NCBI RefSeq assembly: GCF_002932875.1 | Contig: NZ_PSWS01000058.1 | Span: 1 to 64,000, forward strand | Reading direction: 5' to 3' | Length of the DNA: 64,000 bases | Source: Rathayibacter tritici | GTDB taxonomy: Bacteria > Actinomycetota > Actinomycetes > Actinomycetales > Microbacteriaceae | Part shown: positions 33,339-42,511 of the stretch, in pieces | Layout: each line of letters starts with the position of its first letter | Position numbering within the stretch: the stretch's first letter is position 1 | Notes under the pieces: generated by a model | What the model saw: the letters and a program-made list of their open reading frames with translations, nothing else | What the model was told of the DNA's origin: nothing | Database searches by the model: none | Made by a program: the position numbers and the translations under genes

Positions 33339-35885
33339 TCACCCCTGGGCGTCCCGCTCCTGGGCGCGAAGTGCTCGTTCCACGCCGGCCAGGTTCTCGA
33401 TCACGAGGCGGCGCAGCGCCGGGACCTCCGGATTCGCCTCCAGCCAGGCGCGGGTGGCGTCGACGATCTGCTGCGAGGGCGTGGCGGCCGGGTAGAACCC
33501 GACGACCAGGTATTCGGCGATCTTGTAGCTCTTGGACTCCCAGAGTGAGCGGAGGGCGTCGAAGTAGACCGGGATCATCGCCTCGAGCAGGTGCGTGTCG
33601 GCGACACGCTGGAAGCCGAGGCCGGTGGAGCGGACGATCGTGTTCGGCGCCGAGTCGTCGGCCGTGACCGACTCCCAGGCCGCGCGCTTGGCTTCCGCGG
33701 TCGGCAGCGCGGCACGGGCGTGCGCAGCCGACTGCTGGCCGGTCGCCGTGTTGTCCGAGGCGAGCGCGGCGTCGATGTCGTCCGCTCCGGCGCGCCCTCC
33801 GGCAACGAGCGCGATCAGCAGCTCCCAGCCGAGGTCGGTGTCGATGTCCAGGCCCTCGAGCGTGGCGGAGCCGTCGAGCAGCGCCTGCACGGCCTCGAGG
33901 TGCGCCGGAGTGGACGCGACCGTGGCGAAGAACTTCACGAACTGGAACTGCGCGTCGCTGCCCGGCTCGGCGGTCTGCGCGAGCGTCCAGAGCTGATCCC
34001 CCGTCTCCTCGATGACCTCGGCCCGGAACTCCGGAGCGACGTACTGGGTGGCGGTGGCCACGAGTTGGTTGAGCACCGTCCGCAGGGTCGTGGACTCCGT
34101 CTCGGTGGCACTGTTGCCGAGCACGAGGCGGACGAAGTCGCGCGGGGCGGACTCGGCGTCGCGTGTCGCGTCCCAGGCCGAGCCCCAGACGAGGGAGCGG
34201 GCCAGCGGGCTCTCGATGCCCGCGAGGTGCTCGATGGCGACGGCGAGCGAGTCCGCATCGAGGCGGATCTTCGCATAGGCGAGGTCGTCGTCGTTGAGCA
34301 GGATGAGGGCCGGGCGGGTGCGGCCGATCAGCTCGGGCACCTCGGTGCGCTCGCCGTCCACGTCGAGTTCGAGCCGGTCGACGCGGACGAGGCGCTCGCC
34401 CTCGAAGTCGTACAGCCCGATCGCCAACCGGTGCGGGCGGATCGTCGGATACTCCTCGACCGCGCTCTGCAGGATCGCGAACGACGCGATCACTCCGCTC
34501 TCATCGACCGCGATCTCCGGGCGGAGCGTATTCACGCCCGCCGTCTCGAGCCACTGCGCCGACCAGTCGGTGAGGTCGCGTCCACTGGTCGCCTCGAGCT
34601 CGACCAGCAGGTCGCGCAGCTCGGTGTTCGAGAACGCGTGCTTCACGAAGTAGTCGTGCACTCCCGCGAGGAACTCCTTCTCGCCGACCCACGCGACCAG
34701 CTGCTTCACCACCGACGCCCCCTTGGCGTAGGTGATGCCGTCGAAGTTGACCTGGACGTCCTCGAGGTCGTTGATCGTCGCGACGATCGGGTGGGTGGAG
34801 GGCAGCTGGTCCTGGCGGTAGGCCCAGCTCTTCTCCATTGCGGCGAACGTGGTCCACGCCTCGGTCCACTCGGTGGCCTCGGCGGTGGCGAGGGTGGAGG
34901 CGTATTCGGCGAACGACTCGTTCAGCCAGAGGTCGTTCCACCACTTCATCGTGACCAGGTCGCCGAACCACATGTGCGCGAGCTCGTGCAGGATCGTGAC
35001 GACCCGGCGCTCCTTGACCGCGTCCGTCACCTTCGAGCGGAACACGTAGGTCTCGGTGAAGGTCACCGCTCCCGCGTTCTCCATCGCGCCGGCGTTGAAC
35101 TCGGGCACGAACAGCTGGTCGTACTTCGCGAACGGGTAGGGGACGCCGAACTTCTCCTCGTAGAAGGCGAAGCCCTGCTTCGTCTTCTCGAACACGTAGT
35201 CGGCGTCCAGGAAGGGGGCGAGGGAGGCTCGCGCGAACACGCCGAGCGGGATCGTGCGGCCGTCGGAGGAGACGAGGGAGTCGGTCCGGACGACGTACGG
35301 GCCCGCGATGAGGGCCGTGATGTACGAGGAGATGCGCGGCGTGGGCTCGAAGCGCCAGATCGCGGTCCCCTCGCCCGCAGGCTCCGGCTCGGGCGTCGGC
35401 TGGTTCGACACGACCTGCCACTGCGCGGGCGCGGTGACGGTGAAGCGGAACTGCGCCTTCAGATCCGGCTGCTCGAAGACCGCGAAGACGCGGCGGGAGT
35501 CGGGGACCTCGAACTGCGAGTACAGGTACACCTCGTTGTCGACTGGATCGACGAAGCGGTGCAGGCCCTCGCCCGTGTTGGTGTACACCGCGTCGGCGAC
35601 GACGGTGAGCTCGTTGTCGGCGGCGAGGGAGTCCAGCCGAAGACGCACGCCGTCGGCGACCTCGGCCGGGTCGAGCTCGACGCCGTTCAGGGTGACGGAG
35701 TGGACCGTGCGCGTGATCGCGTCGATGAAGCTGGATGCTCCGGCGGTGGCGGAGAAGCGCACGGTGGTCGTGCTGAGGAAGGTCTCGGCACCCCGGGTCA
35801 GATCCAGAGCGATGTCGTAGTCGTGGACCTGGATCAGCGAGGCGCGCTGCTGCGCCTCGCTCCGGGTGAGGTTGTCTCCTGGCAC
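33339..35885 (-). CDS. pepN: aminopeptidase N (M1 family)
   Basis: PepN removes N-terminal residues from peptides. From the GTG at 35885 (GGAG ribosome binding site; upstream in-frame starts lack one) it has 848 residues. GAMEN (266-270) binds the substrate N-terminus. HELAHMWFGD holds the zinc-binding His300 and His304 and the catalytic Glu301; Glu323 in NESFAEYAS is the third zinc ligand. A C-terminal helical domain with EAIEH-type repeats completes the actinobacterial 'Strep_lividans' form. It is cytoplasmic, convergent with prpC, 27 bases apart. Confidence 0.95.
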   Translation of the reverse strand: MPGDNLTRSEAQQRASLIQVHDYDIALDLTRGAETFLSTTTVRFSATAGASSFIDAITRTVHSVTLNGVELDPAEVADGVRLRLDSLAADNELTVVADAVYTNTGEGLHRFVDPVDNEVYLYSQFEVPDSRRVFAVFEQPDLKAQFRFTVTAPAQWQVVSNQPTPEPEPAGEGTAIWRFEPTPRISSYITALIAGPYVVRTDSLVSSDGRTIPLGVFARASLAPFLDADYVFEKTKQGFAFYEEKFGVPYPFAKYDQLFVPEFNAGAMENAGAVTFTETYVFRSKVTDAVKERRVVTILHELAHMWFGDLVTMKWWNDLWLNESFAEYASTLATAEATEWTEAWTTFAAMEKSWAYRQDQLPSTHPIVATINDLEDVQVNFDGITYAKGASVVKQLVAWVGEKEFLAGVHDYFVKHAFSNTELRDLLVELEATSGRDLTDWSAQWLETAGVNTLRPEIAVDESGVIASFAILQSAVEEYPTIRPHRLAIGLYDFEGERLVRVDRLELDVDGERTEVPELIGRTRPALILLNDDDLAYAKIRLDADSLAVAIEHLAGIESPLARSLVWGSAWDATRDAESAPRDFVRLVLGNSATETESTTLRTVLNQLVATATQYVAPEFRAEVIEETGDQLWTLAQTAEPGSDAQFQFVKFFATVASTPAHLEAVQALLDGSATLEGLDIDTDLGWELLIALVAGGRAGADDIDAALASDNTATGQQSAAHARAALPTAEAKRAAWESVTADDSAPNTIVRSTGLGFQRVADTHLLEAMIPVYFDALRSLWESKSYKIAEYLVVGFYPAATPSQQIVDATRAWLEANPEVPALRRLVIENLAGVERALRAQERDAQG

Positions 35886-36052
35886 GGGGGTGCTCCATCC
35901 GTTCGTCTCGGCGCTGCCGCGGGCGCCGGGGTGCGGACGCCGCCGATCCACCCTAGGGCCGTGGCGACCCGCCGGGGAGCCCCGCCGCCGCGATCCCCGG
36001 AGCCGCCTGGGAGCGGCGGCTGCGGCTCCTGCGAGCGGCGTACCGTGTCTCC

Positions 36053-36652
36053 ATGACCTCTGTGGACTTCTGGTTCGATCCCTCCTGCCCGTGGGCCTGG
36101 ATGACGTCGCGATTCGTCGACGAGGTGACCCCCGCCCGCGAGCTCGACGTGCAGTGGCACATCATGAGCCTCGCCGTCCTCAACGAGGACAAGGACGTGG
36201 ACGACTCGTACCGCGCCTTCCTCCCGCGCGCGCTCCGCTACACGCGCCTGGTCGCCGCCGTCGCCGAGCGCGAGGGCCGCGAGCACGTGAAGCCGCTCTA
36301 CGACGCGCTCGGCACCCGCATCCACGTGGGCGGCCGCACCGACGTCGACGCGGTGATCGCTGAGTCGCTCGCCGAGCTCGGCCTGCCCGCGGAGCTCGCC
36401 GCGTACGCCGACTCGGACGAGTACGACGAGCCGATGCGCGCCTCCCACGTCGACGGGATCGAGCGCGTCGGCCAGGACGTCGGCACGCCGGTCATCGCGA
36501 TCGGCGACGTCGCCTTCTTCGGCCCCGTCATTTCGCCGACCCCGCGCGGGGAGCAGGCGCTGACGCTCTGGGACGGCATCGTCGCGGCGGCCTCGTTCGA
36601 CGGCTTCTTCGAACTCAAGCGCTCGCGGACCCGCGACCCGCAGTTTGACTGA
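36053..36652 (+). CDS. DsbA-family protein, Rv2466c-like (mycothiol-dependent)
   Basis: This 199-residue protein matches Rv2466c, the mycothiol-dependent nitroreductase of mycobacteria, along its length: DFWFDPSCPW, HIMSLAVLNE, LGTRIHVGGRTDVD, GTPVIAIGDVAFFGPV and FFELKRSRT. In Rv2466c the active site is CPWC; here it is CPWA (Cys12, Ala15), so only the attacking Cys remains. The enzyme would work by a monothiol mechanism, if active. The family presumably uses mycothiol. It is upstream of rpiB. Confidence 0.88.
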   Translation: MTSVDFWFDPSCPWAWMTSRFVDEVTPARELDVQWHIMSLAVLNEDKDVDDSYRAFLPRALRYTRLVAAVAEREGREHVKPLYDALGTRIHVGGRTDVDAVIAESLAELGLPAELAAYADSDEYDEPMRASHVDGIERVGQDVGTPVIAIGDVAFFGPVISPTPRGEQALTLWDGIVAAASFDGFFELKRSRTRDPQFD

Positions 36653-36723
36653 GCCGGCCCGCGGTACTCTGACTCCCGGCCCGGGCACCGCGGGTCGCAG
36701 ACGTCTCCTGGAGGAGTTCTCTC

Positions 36724-37227
36724 GTGCGCATCCACCTCGCCACGGACCACGCAGGGCTGGACTTCAGCCGTCACCTGATCGAGCACCTGAGTGCCGCCGG
36801 TCACGAGGTGGTCGACCACGGCCCCACCTCCTACGACCCGCTGGACGACTATCCGTCCTTCTGCATCACCGCCGCGGCCGCGGTCGTGCGCGATCAGGAG
36901 GCGGGGGTCCAGGCCCTCGGCGTCGTCTTCGGCGGCTCGGGCAACGGCGAGCAGATCGCCGCGAACAAGGTCGCGGGTGTGCGCGCGGCCCTGGTCTGGA
37001 ATCTCAGCACCGCGGTGCTCGCCCGCCAGCACAACGACGCCAACGTCATCTCGATCGGTGCGCGCCAGCACTCGGTCGAGGAGGCGACGGGCTTCATCGA
37101 CGCGTTCGTCGCCGAGCCCTTCAGTTTCGAGGAGCGCCACGTGCGCCGCATCGCACAGCTCGCCGAGTACGAGGCGACCGGGGACATCGCCGGCCGCTTC
37201 GTCGACTCCGCCGCGAAGGAGCGCTGA
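36724..37227 (+). CDS. rpiB: ribose-5-phosphate isomerase B
   Basis: RpiB interconverts ribose 5-phosphate and ribulose 5-phosphate in the pentose phosphate pathway. It has 167 residues. Family landmarks are RIHLATDHAGLDFS, HGPTSYDPLDDYP, VFGGSGNGEQIAANKV and RQHNDANVISIGAR. Its length and loop sequence match the actinobacterial RpiB used in Mycobacterium. The GTG has a GGAGGAG ribosome binding site. Its stop codon is immediately followed by the glycosylase GTG with no gap. Confidence 0.94.
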   Translation: MRIHLATDHAGLDFSRHLIEHLSAAGHEVVDHGPTSYDPLDDYPSFCITAAAAVVRDQEAGVQALGVVFGGSGNGEQIAANKVAGVRAALVWNLSTAVLARQHNDANVISIGARQHSVEEATGFIDAFVAEPFSFEERHVRRIAQLAEYEATGDIAGRFVDSAAKER

Positions 37228-38145
37228 GTGCCCGAGGGGCACTCCGTTCACCGGATCGCACTGCAGTTCGAGCGCGACGTCGTCGGGCACCGTGTCGCGA
37301 CCAGCAGCCCCCAGGGTCGCTTCACAGAGGGAGCCGCGGTGCTGGACGGCCGCGAGCTGCGCGAGTCGACCGCTGTCGGCAAGCACCTTCTGCTCCGCTT
37401 TGAGGGAGAGCTCACCCTGCACGTGCACCTCGGCCTCTACGGGGCGTGGGACTTCCTCGGGCACGTCTCGCCGCTGTTCCCCGAGGGGAAGGCCGGCAGC
37501 AGCATCGGCGCCCCGCGCCGCCGACGCGCGGTGCGCCTGTCCGAGACGGAGCACGAGACCGACTCCGACCTCGACGCATTCCCGCCGCCGCCCGTGGGGG
37601 CGGTGCGGGTGCGCATCCAGACGGAGGAGACCGTCGCCGACCTGCGCGGCCCCACCGCGTGCGAGGTGATGGACCCCGCCCAGGTGGCTGTCTTGCTCGC
37701 CCGGCTCGGCCCGGATCCCGCCGCCGACGACTCCGACGAGGCGCGCGATCGCTTCGTGAACCGGCTGCGCAAGACGGCCACCCCGGTCGGCCTGGTGCTG
37801 ATGGACCAGTCCGTCGTCAGCGGCATCGGCAACATCTACCGCGCCGAGCTGCTCTACCGTGCGGGCCTCGATCCACACACGCCGGGCAAGCAGGTGCCGC
37901 TCGAGCTTGCGCAGGAGTTGTGGCACGACTGGGCGCACCTGCTCGAGGACGGCATCCGCACCGGCATGATGATCACGCGCCGCGGCCTGACGAAGACGGA
38001 GCGCTCGAAGGCCGTCCGCAGCCGCGCCGAGCGCAACTACGTCTACAAGCGCGAGGGCCTGCCGTGCCGGGTCTGCGGCACGAACGTCCTGCTCGAGGAG
38101 ATCGGTGCGCGCAAGCTCTACTGGTGCCCGGTGTGCCAGTCGTGA
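37228..38145 (+). CDS. Fpg/Nei-family DNA glycosylase
   Basis: This base-excision enzyme has 305 residues and acts on oxidised bases. The mature N-terminus is PEG..., with Pro2 as nucleophile and Glu3 as catalytic acid. The helix-two-turn-helix follows (DQSVVSGIGNIYRAELLYRAG). The C-terminal zinc finger has CRVCG and CPVC pairs, all four Cys present. The long insert with a polyproline stretch (residues near 90-120) and the HSVHRIA start resemble actinobacterial Nei2-type proteins. The start overlaps nothing but directly follows rpiB, so the two are coupled. Confidence 0.93.
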   Translation: MPEGHSVHRIALQFERDVVGHRVATSSPQGRFTEGAAVLDGRELRESTAVGKHLLLRFEGELTLHVHLGLYGAWDFLGHVSPLFPEGKAGSSIGAPRRRRAVRLSETEHETDSDLDAFPPPPVGAVRVRIQTEETVADLRGPTACEVMDPAQVAVLLARLGPDPAADDSDEARDRFVNRLRKTATPVGLVLMDQSVVSGIGNIYRAELLYRAGLDPHTPGKQVPLELAQELWHDWAHLLEDGIRTGMMITRRGLTKTERSKAVRSRAERNYVYKREGLPCRVCGTNVLLEEIGARKLYWCPVCQS

Positions 38146-38218
38146 GCACCGGAGCACTGGAGGCCCGCCTGCCCCACGACCACCGAGCGCTCCCCACCGC
38201 GACCCGGCGGGCCGGTCG

Positions 38219-39673
38219 ATGAGCCGCGGGCTCCTGCTGCAGGGCGCCCGCCTCCTCGGGTCCTCCACGCCCTGTGCCGTGCAGCTGCGCGAGGGCCGCG
38301 TGGCAGCGATCGGGCCCGACGTCGTGCCCGCTCCCGGCGATGAGGTGCGCAACCTCGACGGGCGCTGGCTGCTCCCCGGGCTCTGGGACGAGCACGTCCA
38401 CTTCTCGCAGTGGGCGATGACGGCCCCGCGCCTGAACGTCTCGGCGGCCGCTTCGGCCCGCGAGACGGCGGACGCGGTGCGGCGAAGACTCGCGGAGCAA
38501 CCGGGCGCCGGCACTCTGATCGGTTTCGGTTTCCGCGACGGGCTCTGGCCCGAGCCGCCGACGACCGCGCTCCTCGACGAGGTCTCTCCCGAGCGGCCGG
38601 TCGTGCTGATCAGCGGCGACCTGCACTGCGCCTGGCTGAACTCCGCCGCCTACCGGCAGTACGGCGTCGCTCCGGAGCGGGAACTCGTCCGCGAGGACCC
38701 CTGCTTCGAGCTGGTCACCGCGCTCGGTGCGCTCGGCGACGACGAGCTCGATGCTCTTACCGACGCGGCGGCCGGGCGGGCGGCGGCTCGGGGCGTGGTC
38801 GGTGTCGTCGATCTGGAGATGGGCTGGAACGCGGGCGACTGGGTCCGCCGCGTCGGCCGCGGCATACGCTCCCTCCGCGTCGACACCGGCGTCTACCGCG
38901 ACGACCTCGATCGGGCCCTGGCCGAGGGCCTGCGCTCGGGAGAGGAGCTCCCGGGCGGCGGGGGATTGCTGCGGATGGGGCCCCTCAAGGTCCTGATCGA
39001 CGGCTCACTCAACACCCGGACCGCCTACTGCGCCCACCCCTATGCCGACCACGACGACTGCGGTGTGCTCACGGTGGAGCCCGCCGAACTCGACGCGCTG
39101 CTCGCCCGCGCGGCCGCCGGCGGAATCCGCTCGACCGTGCACGCGATCGGCGACGCGGCGGTGACTCTCGCCCTGGACGCACTCGGCCGGGTCGGCGGGG
39201 GACGCATTGAGCACGCTCAGCTGCTGGCCGAGTCCGACCTGCCGCGGTTTGCCGCGCTCGGCGTGGACGCCGGAGTGCAGCCGGCGCACGCACTCGACGA
39301 CCGTGAGGTGGCAGAGCGCTACTGGCCGGGACGCACCGGTCGCGCGTTCCCGCTGCGCTCGCTGCTCGACTCCGGAGCCCGCGTCGTACTCGGCTCGGAC
39401 GCGCCGGTCGCGCCGCTGGATCCGTGGGTCGCCGTCTCGGCCGCGGTCTCCCGGGCGCTTCCCGGCGACGAGCCGTGGCACCCGGAGCAGCGGGTGAGTG
39501 TGGAGGAGGCGATCATCGCCTCGACCCGGGTGCGGCGGCTGATACCCGCGGTCGGTGATCCGGCCGATCTGGTCGTGGTGGAGCGTGATCCGCTCCGCTC
39601 GGACCCCGCCGAGCTCCGCTCGATGCCCGTCGCGGCGACGCTCCTGGCCGGACGCTTCACGCACGGAGCCTGA
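38219..39673 (+). CDS. amidohydrolase family protein (YtcJ-like)
   Basis: This 484-residue metal-dependent hydrolase belongs to the amidohydrolase-3 group. The metal-binding pattern is GLWDEHVHFSQW (HxH type) near the N-terminus; a gene-typical HAIGDAA motif lies near residue 310, and GSDAPVAPLDPW carries the late metal-binding Asp. The substrate is unknown; members cleave amides or imidic rings. The ATG at 38219 has no strong ribosome binding site. Transcription probably continues from rpiB and the glycosylase, with a 73-base gap. Confidence 0.86.
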   Translation: MSRGLLLQGARLLGSSTPCAVQLREGRVAAIGPDVVPAPGDEVRNLDGRWLLPGLWDEHVHFSQWAMTAPRLNVSAAASARETADAVRRRLAEQPGAGTLIGFGFRDGLWPEPPTTALLDEVSPERPVVLISGDLHCAWLNSAAYRQYGVAPERELVREDPCFELVTALGALGDDELDALTDAAAGRAAARGVVGVVDLEMGWNAGDWVRRVGRGIRSLRVDTGVYRDDLDRALAEGLRSGEELPGGGGLLRMGPLKVLIDGSLNTRTAYCAHPYADHDDCGVLTVEPAELDALLARAAAGGIRSTVHAIGDAAVTLALDALGRVGGGRIEHAQLLAESDLPRFAALGVDAGVQPAHALDDREVAERYWPGRTGRAFPLRSLLDSGARVVLGSDAPVAPLDPWVAVSAAVSRALPGDEPWHPEQRVSVEEAIIASTRVRRLIPAVGDPADLVVVERDPLRSDPAELRSMPVAATLLAGRFTHGA

Positions 39674-39710
39674 CCACTCGCCGCGGGCCTCGCGCGTCGC
39701 GGGGACGACG

Positions 39711-39744
39711 AACGGCCCCCGGATCCGAGGATCCGCGGGCCGTT
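39711..39744. terminator. hairpin terminator between convergent genes
   Basis: AACGGCCC...CGGAT pairs with ATCCG...GGGCCGTT across a short CCGAGG loop. It lies between the amidohydrolase and dps and can serve both. Confidence 0.8.
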
Positions 39745-39758
39745 GTGGGCGTGGTCGC

Positions 39759-40247
39759 TCAGCTCTCGCTGACGTGCGCGAAGAGGAACCAGCGGTCCTT
39801 CTCGAGGCCGCGGCCGATCTCGATGGCGACATCCTGGCTGCTCGCGTCGATCTCGGCGAGCTCGGCGATCGCCGTGTTGACGATCGAGATCGCGACGTCC
39901 ATCTGGCGGATGATCTCGACGATCGCGTTCTCGGAGCGCTGGAAGCCGGGGGTGAGCGGCTCGGACTGCGTCGCCGACGCGACGGTCTGGATGCGGGCGT
40001 CGACCGGGAGGCCCAGGGCGACGACGCGCTCCGCGGCCAGATCAGCCCACTCGATGGCGCGGCCAACGATCGCGTCGAGGAGCTCGTGGACGCCGATGAA
40101 GTTCGCGCCGCGGACGTGCCAGTGCGCCTGCTTGCCGTTGACGGCGAGCGCGGTCATCTCGACGACGACGGGGCTGAGGAACTGAGCGACTCCGGAGGCG
40201 ACATCGGGGTTCGAGGAGGTGTGCGACGTGATGGACGTGGTAGACAT
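39759..40247 (-). CDS. dps: Dps-family DNA-protecting ferritin
   Basis: Dps forms a 12-mer that oxidises and stores iron and protects DNA under stress. It has 162 residues. Intersubunit ferroxidase ligands are His42 (KQAHWHVRG), His54 and Asp58 (GVHELLD), plus Asp69 and Glu73 (WADLAAE), in the exact family spacing. A short N-terminal Ser/Thr-rich tail precedes the helix bundle. The ATG at 40247 has a GAAAGGACC ribosome binding site. It is divergent from the two-component system. Confidence 0.94.
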   Translation of the reverse strand: MSTTSITSHTSSNPDVASGVAQFLSPVVVEMTALAVNGKQAHWHVRGANFIGVHELLDAIVGRAIEWADLAAERVVALGLPVDARIQTVASATQSEPLTPGFQRSENAIVEIIRQMDVAISIVNTAIAELAEIDASSQDVAIEIGRGLEKDRWFLFAHVSES

Positions 40248-40484
40248 CGTCTGGTCCTTTCGAGAGGGGGTGACTGATCGTCAACTGTACGCAGATCCCG
40301 CGGTGCCGCAAGGAAGCGCAGGCTCGGCTCAGTGGGGCGAAGGGCAGGCTCGCCTGCCTCGCGCACCGCCGATCCGGGGGTCTGCCCCCGGGCGTCCGCG
40401 GCCGGACGCCGATACGCTCGACCGGTCTACCGGGACGACCGCTCCGGCCAGGAGGGGCCGAGGAGCACCGGCGAGGAGAGGCGT

Positions 40485-41825
40485 ATGAGCACCGTATCGA
40501 CCGCGCTCAGGGAGGCCGCCCGCGCGTACCTCCGGCTGTGGTGCGGGCTGCCGCGCGAAGTACTCTCGCTGGTCGCCGCCGTCCCTGTCGCCCTCGTCGG
40601 CGCCCTCTGCGCCGGCCTTGCTCTCGCGCTGACCCTCGGGTTCGTCGGCGTCCTGATCGGCCTCGTCTTCCTGCCCGCCGCCCTCTACACCGCGCGACTG
40701 TTCTCCCGTGCCACTGTCGGCCTCGACGTCCTCGCCGGTCGACCCGCGGTGCCGCGCCCGCAGTGGCGGCGGCCACCAGCCTCCGCGACGCCGTCGACAT
40801 TCGCGCTGTACGGCCCGGTGATCGACGGCCACTACTGGCTCGCGCTGGTGCACACACTCGTCGTCGGTCCACTCGTCGCCGTGCTGTTCGGGCTGCTTCT
40901 CGCGCTGTGGATCTGGGCGGGAGTCGGCGGGCTGGTGGCCGCGCTGAGGGGCACCGCTGGACCCGCCCGCCTGCTGGCCGAGCAGGGCGCCGCGCTCCTG
41001 AACGTCGCGCAGCCGCCGACCGCGCTGATCACCGCGGCTGCGCTCGCCACCACGGTCCTCTTCGTCTCGACCCTGCCGTTCGCTACGCGGGGGCTCACCC
41101 TCGCGCGCTGGCTGATCGACCGGCTGCTCCTGGGGCCCTGGGAGTCGGAGGCGCTGCAGCGCGAGGTCGCCGAGCTGAGCGCTTCCCGCGGTGCGGCGGT
41201 CGCCGCTGAGGACCGCGCTCTGCGCCGGCTCGAGCGGGACATCCACGACGGCCCGCAGCAGCGCCTGATCCGGGTGCAGATGGATCTCGCCTCCGCTCGC
41301 AACCGCCTCGGCGCCGATCCGGAGTCGGCCGGGCGGCTCGTCGACGAGGCCCGCGAGCACGTGGGCGCCGCGCTCGATGAGCTTCGGGCGCTCTCTCGGG
41401 GAGTCGCGCCGCCGATCCTGCAGGACCGGGGCTTCGAGGCGGCCGTGCGCTCGCTCGCCGCCCTGGGCTCGGTACCGATCGAGGTGCTCGTGGAGCATTC
41501 GCTCGGGGACATTCCGCCGGAGGTCGAGCGCAGCGTCTACTTCGTGGTCGCCGAGCTTCTCGCCAACGTGTCCAAGCACTCGCACGCCCAGTCCGTGCGG
41601 GTGCACCTGGACACGCGTGACTCAGGCACGCCGGGAGAACGCTGGTTCGATACCTGGGTCATCGACGACGGAATCGGTGGAGCGTCGACTGTCCCCGGCC
41701 ACGGGCTGGAGGGGGCTGACGGCCGTGTCCGGGGCCTGCGCGGGATCTTCACGGTGGACTCGCCCGTCGGCGGACCGAGCACCGTGGGCGTCCACGTCCC
41801 CTACCGGCCGATCGTTCTATCCTGA
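40485..41825 (+). CDS. membrane sensor histidine kinase (HisKA_3 type)
   Basis: This is the sensor of a NarL-type two-component system, 446 residues. Hydrophobic spans lie near 24-70 and 115-150, with another near 180-200; they form a membrane sensor without a large outer domain. The dimerisation helix holds the phospho-acceptor His254 in LERDIHDGPQQRLI. The ATPase domain follows with ELLANVSKHSHAQ (N box) and VIDDGIGG (G1). The ATG at 40485 has a GGAGAGG ribosome binding site. It ends four bases before the response regulator start, so they are cotranscribed. The stimulus is unknown. Confidence 0.93.
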   Translation: MSTVSTALREAARAYLRLWCGLPREVLSLVAAVPVALVGALCAGLALALTLGFVGVLIGLVFLPAALYTARLFSRATVGLDVLAGRPAVPRPQWRRPPASATPSTFALYGPVIDGHYWLALVHTLVVGPLVAVLFGLLLALWIWAGVGGLVAALRGTAGPARLLAEQGAALLNVAQPPTALITAAALATTVLFVSTLPFATRGLTLARWLIDRLLLGPWESEALQREVAELSASRGAAVAAEDRALRRLERDIHDGPQQRLIRVQMDLASARNRLGADPESAGRLVDEAREHVGAALDELRALSRGVAPPILQDRGFEAAVRSLAALGSVPIEVLVEHSLGDIPPEVERSVYFVVAELLANVSKHSHAQSVRVHLDTRDSGTPGERWFDTWVIDDGIGGASTVPGHGLEGADGRVRGLRGIFTVDSPVGGPSTVGVHVPYRPIVLS

Positions 41826-41829
41826 GGGC

Positions 41830-42489
41830 GTGTCCGTCATCCGCGTCGCCATCGCCGAGGACTCGGTCCTCCTGCGCGAGGGCCTGGTCCGACTCTTCGA
41901 AGACGCAGGATTCGCCTCCGTGGGTGCCTTCGGGGATGCTGACGGACTGCTCGCCGCCCTCGTCCATGATTCTGCCGCGGTCGATGTCGCCGTGCTCGAT
42001 GTGCGGATGCCGCCGACGTTCCGGGACGAGGGGGTCCGTGCGGCGCTCGAGATCCGCCGCCGCCATCCCGGCATTGCGGTCCTGCTGCTCAGCCAGTACG
42101 TCGAGGTCACCTATGCGCAGGAGCTGCTCAGCTCGGGCGACGGCGGGCTGGGCTACCTGCTGAAGGACCGGGTCGCTTCGGTGGAGGAGCTGCGGGATGC
42201 CGTCGAGCGTGTTGCGGCCGGCGGAACCGTCCTCGATCCGCAGGTCGTCGCCTCGCTCCTGCAGCGCAACCGCGATCCGCTCGCCGCGCTCACCCCGCGC
42301 GAGCGCGAGGTGCTGGAGCAGATGGCGCAGGGCCGTACGAACGCAGGGATCGCCGCCGCCCTCTTCGTCGGCGTGGGGGCCGTGGAGAAGAACGTGACCG
42401 CGATCTTTCAGAAGCTCGGACTCGAGGACTCGGGATCCGATCACCGCCGCGTGCTGGCCGTGCTCGCCTGGCTGCGCGCCGGCCACTGA
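41830..42489 (+). CDS. NarL/LuxR-family response regulator
   Basis: Partner of the preceding kinase; 219 residues. The receiver domain has acidic residues Glu10-Asp11 and phospho-acceptor Asp57 in VAVLDVRMPP. The LuxR helix-turn-helix begins with ALTPREREVLEQMAQGRTNAGIAAALFVG near residue 150 and ends EKNVTAIFQKLGL. The GTG start at 41830 is four bases past the kinase stop. Target genes are unknown; autoregulation or the next gene are possible. Confidence 0.93.
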   Translation: MSVIRVAIAEDSVLLREGLVRLFEDAGFASVGAFGDADGLLAALVHDSAAVDVAVLDVRMPPTFRDEGVRAALEIRRRHPGIAVLLLSQYVEVTYAQELLSSGDGGLGYLLKDRVASVEELRDAVERVAAGGTVLDPQVVASLLQRNRDPLAALTPREREVLEQMAQGRTNAGIAAALFVGVGAVEKNVTAIFQKLGLEDSGSDHRRVLAVLAWLRAGH

Positions 42490-42511
42490 GCCCGAGAGAG
42501 AGGACCACCGG

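Noticed and set aside
33591-36056. Large forward frame (about 821 residues) antisense to pepN
   Set aside because: The reverse strand encodes aminopeptidase N with complete motifs.
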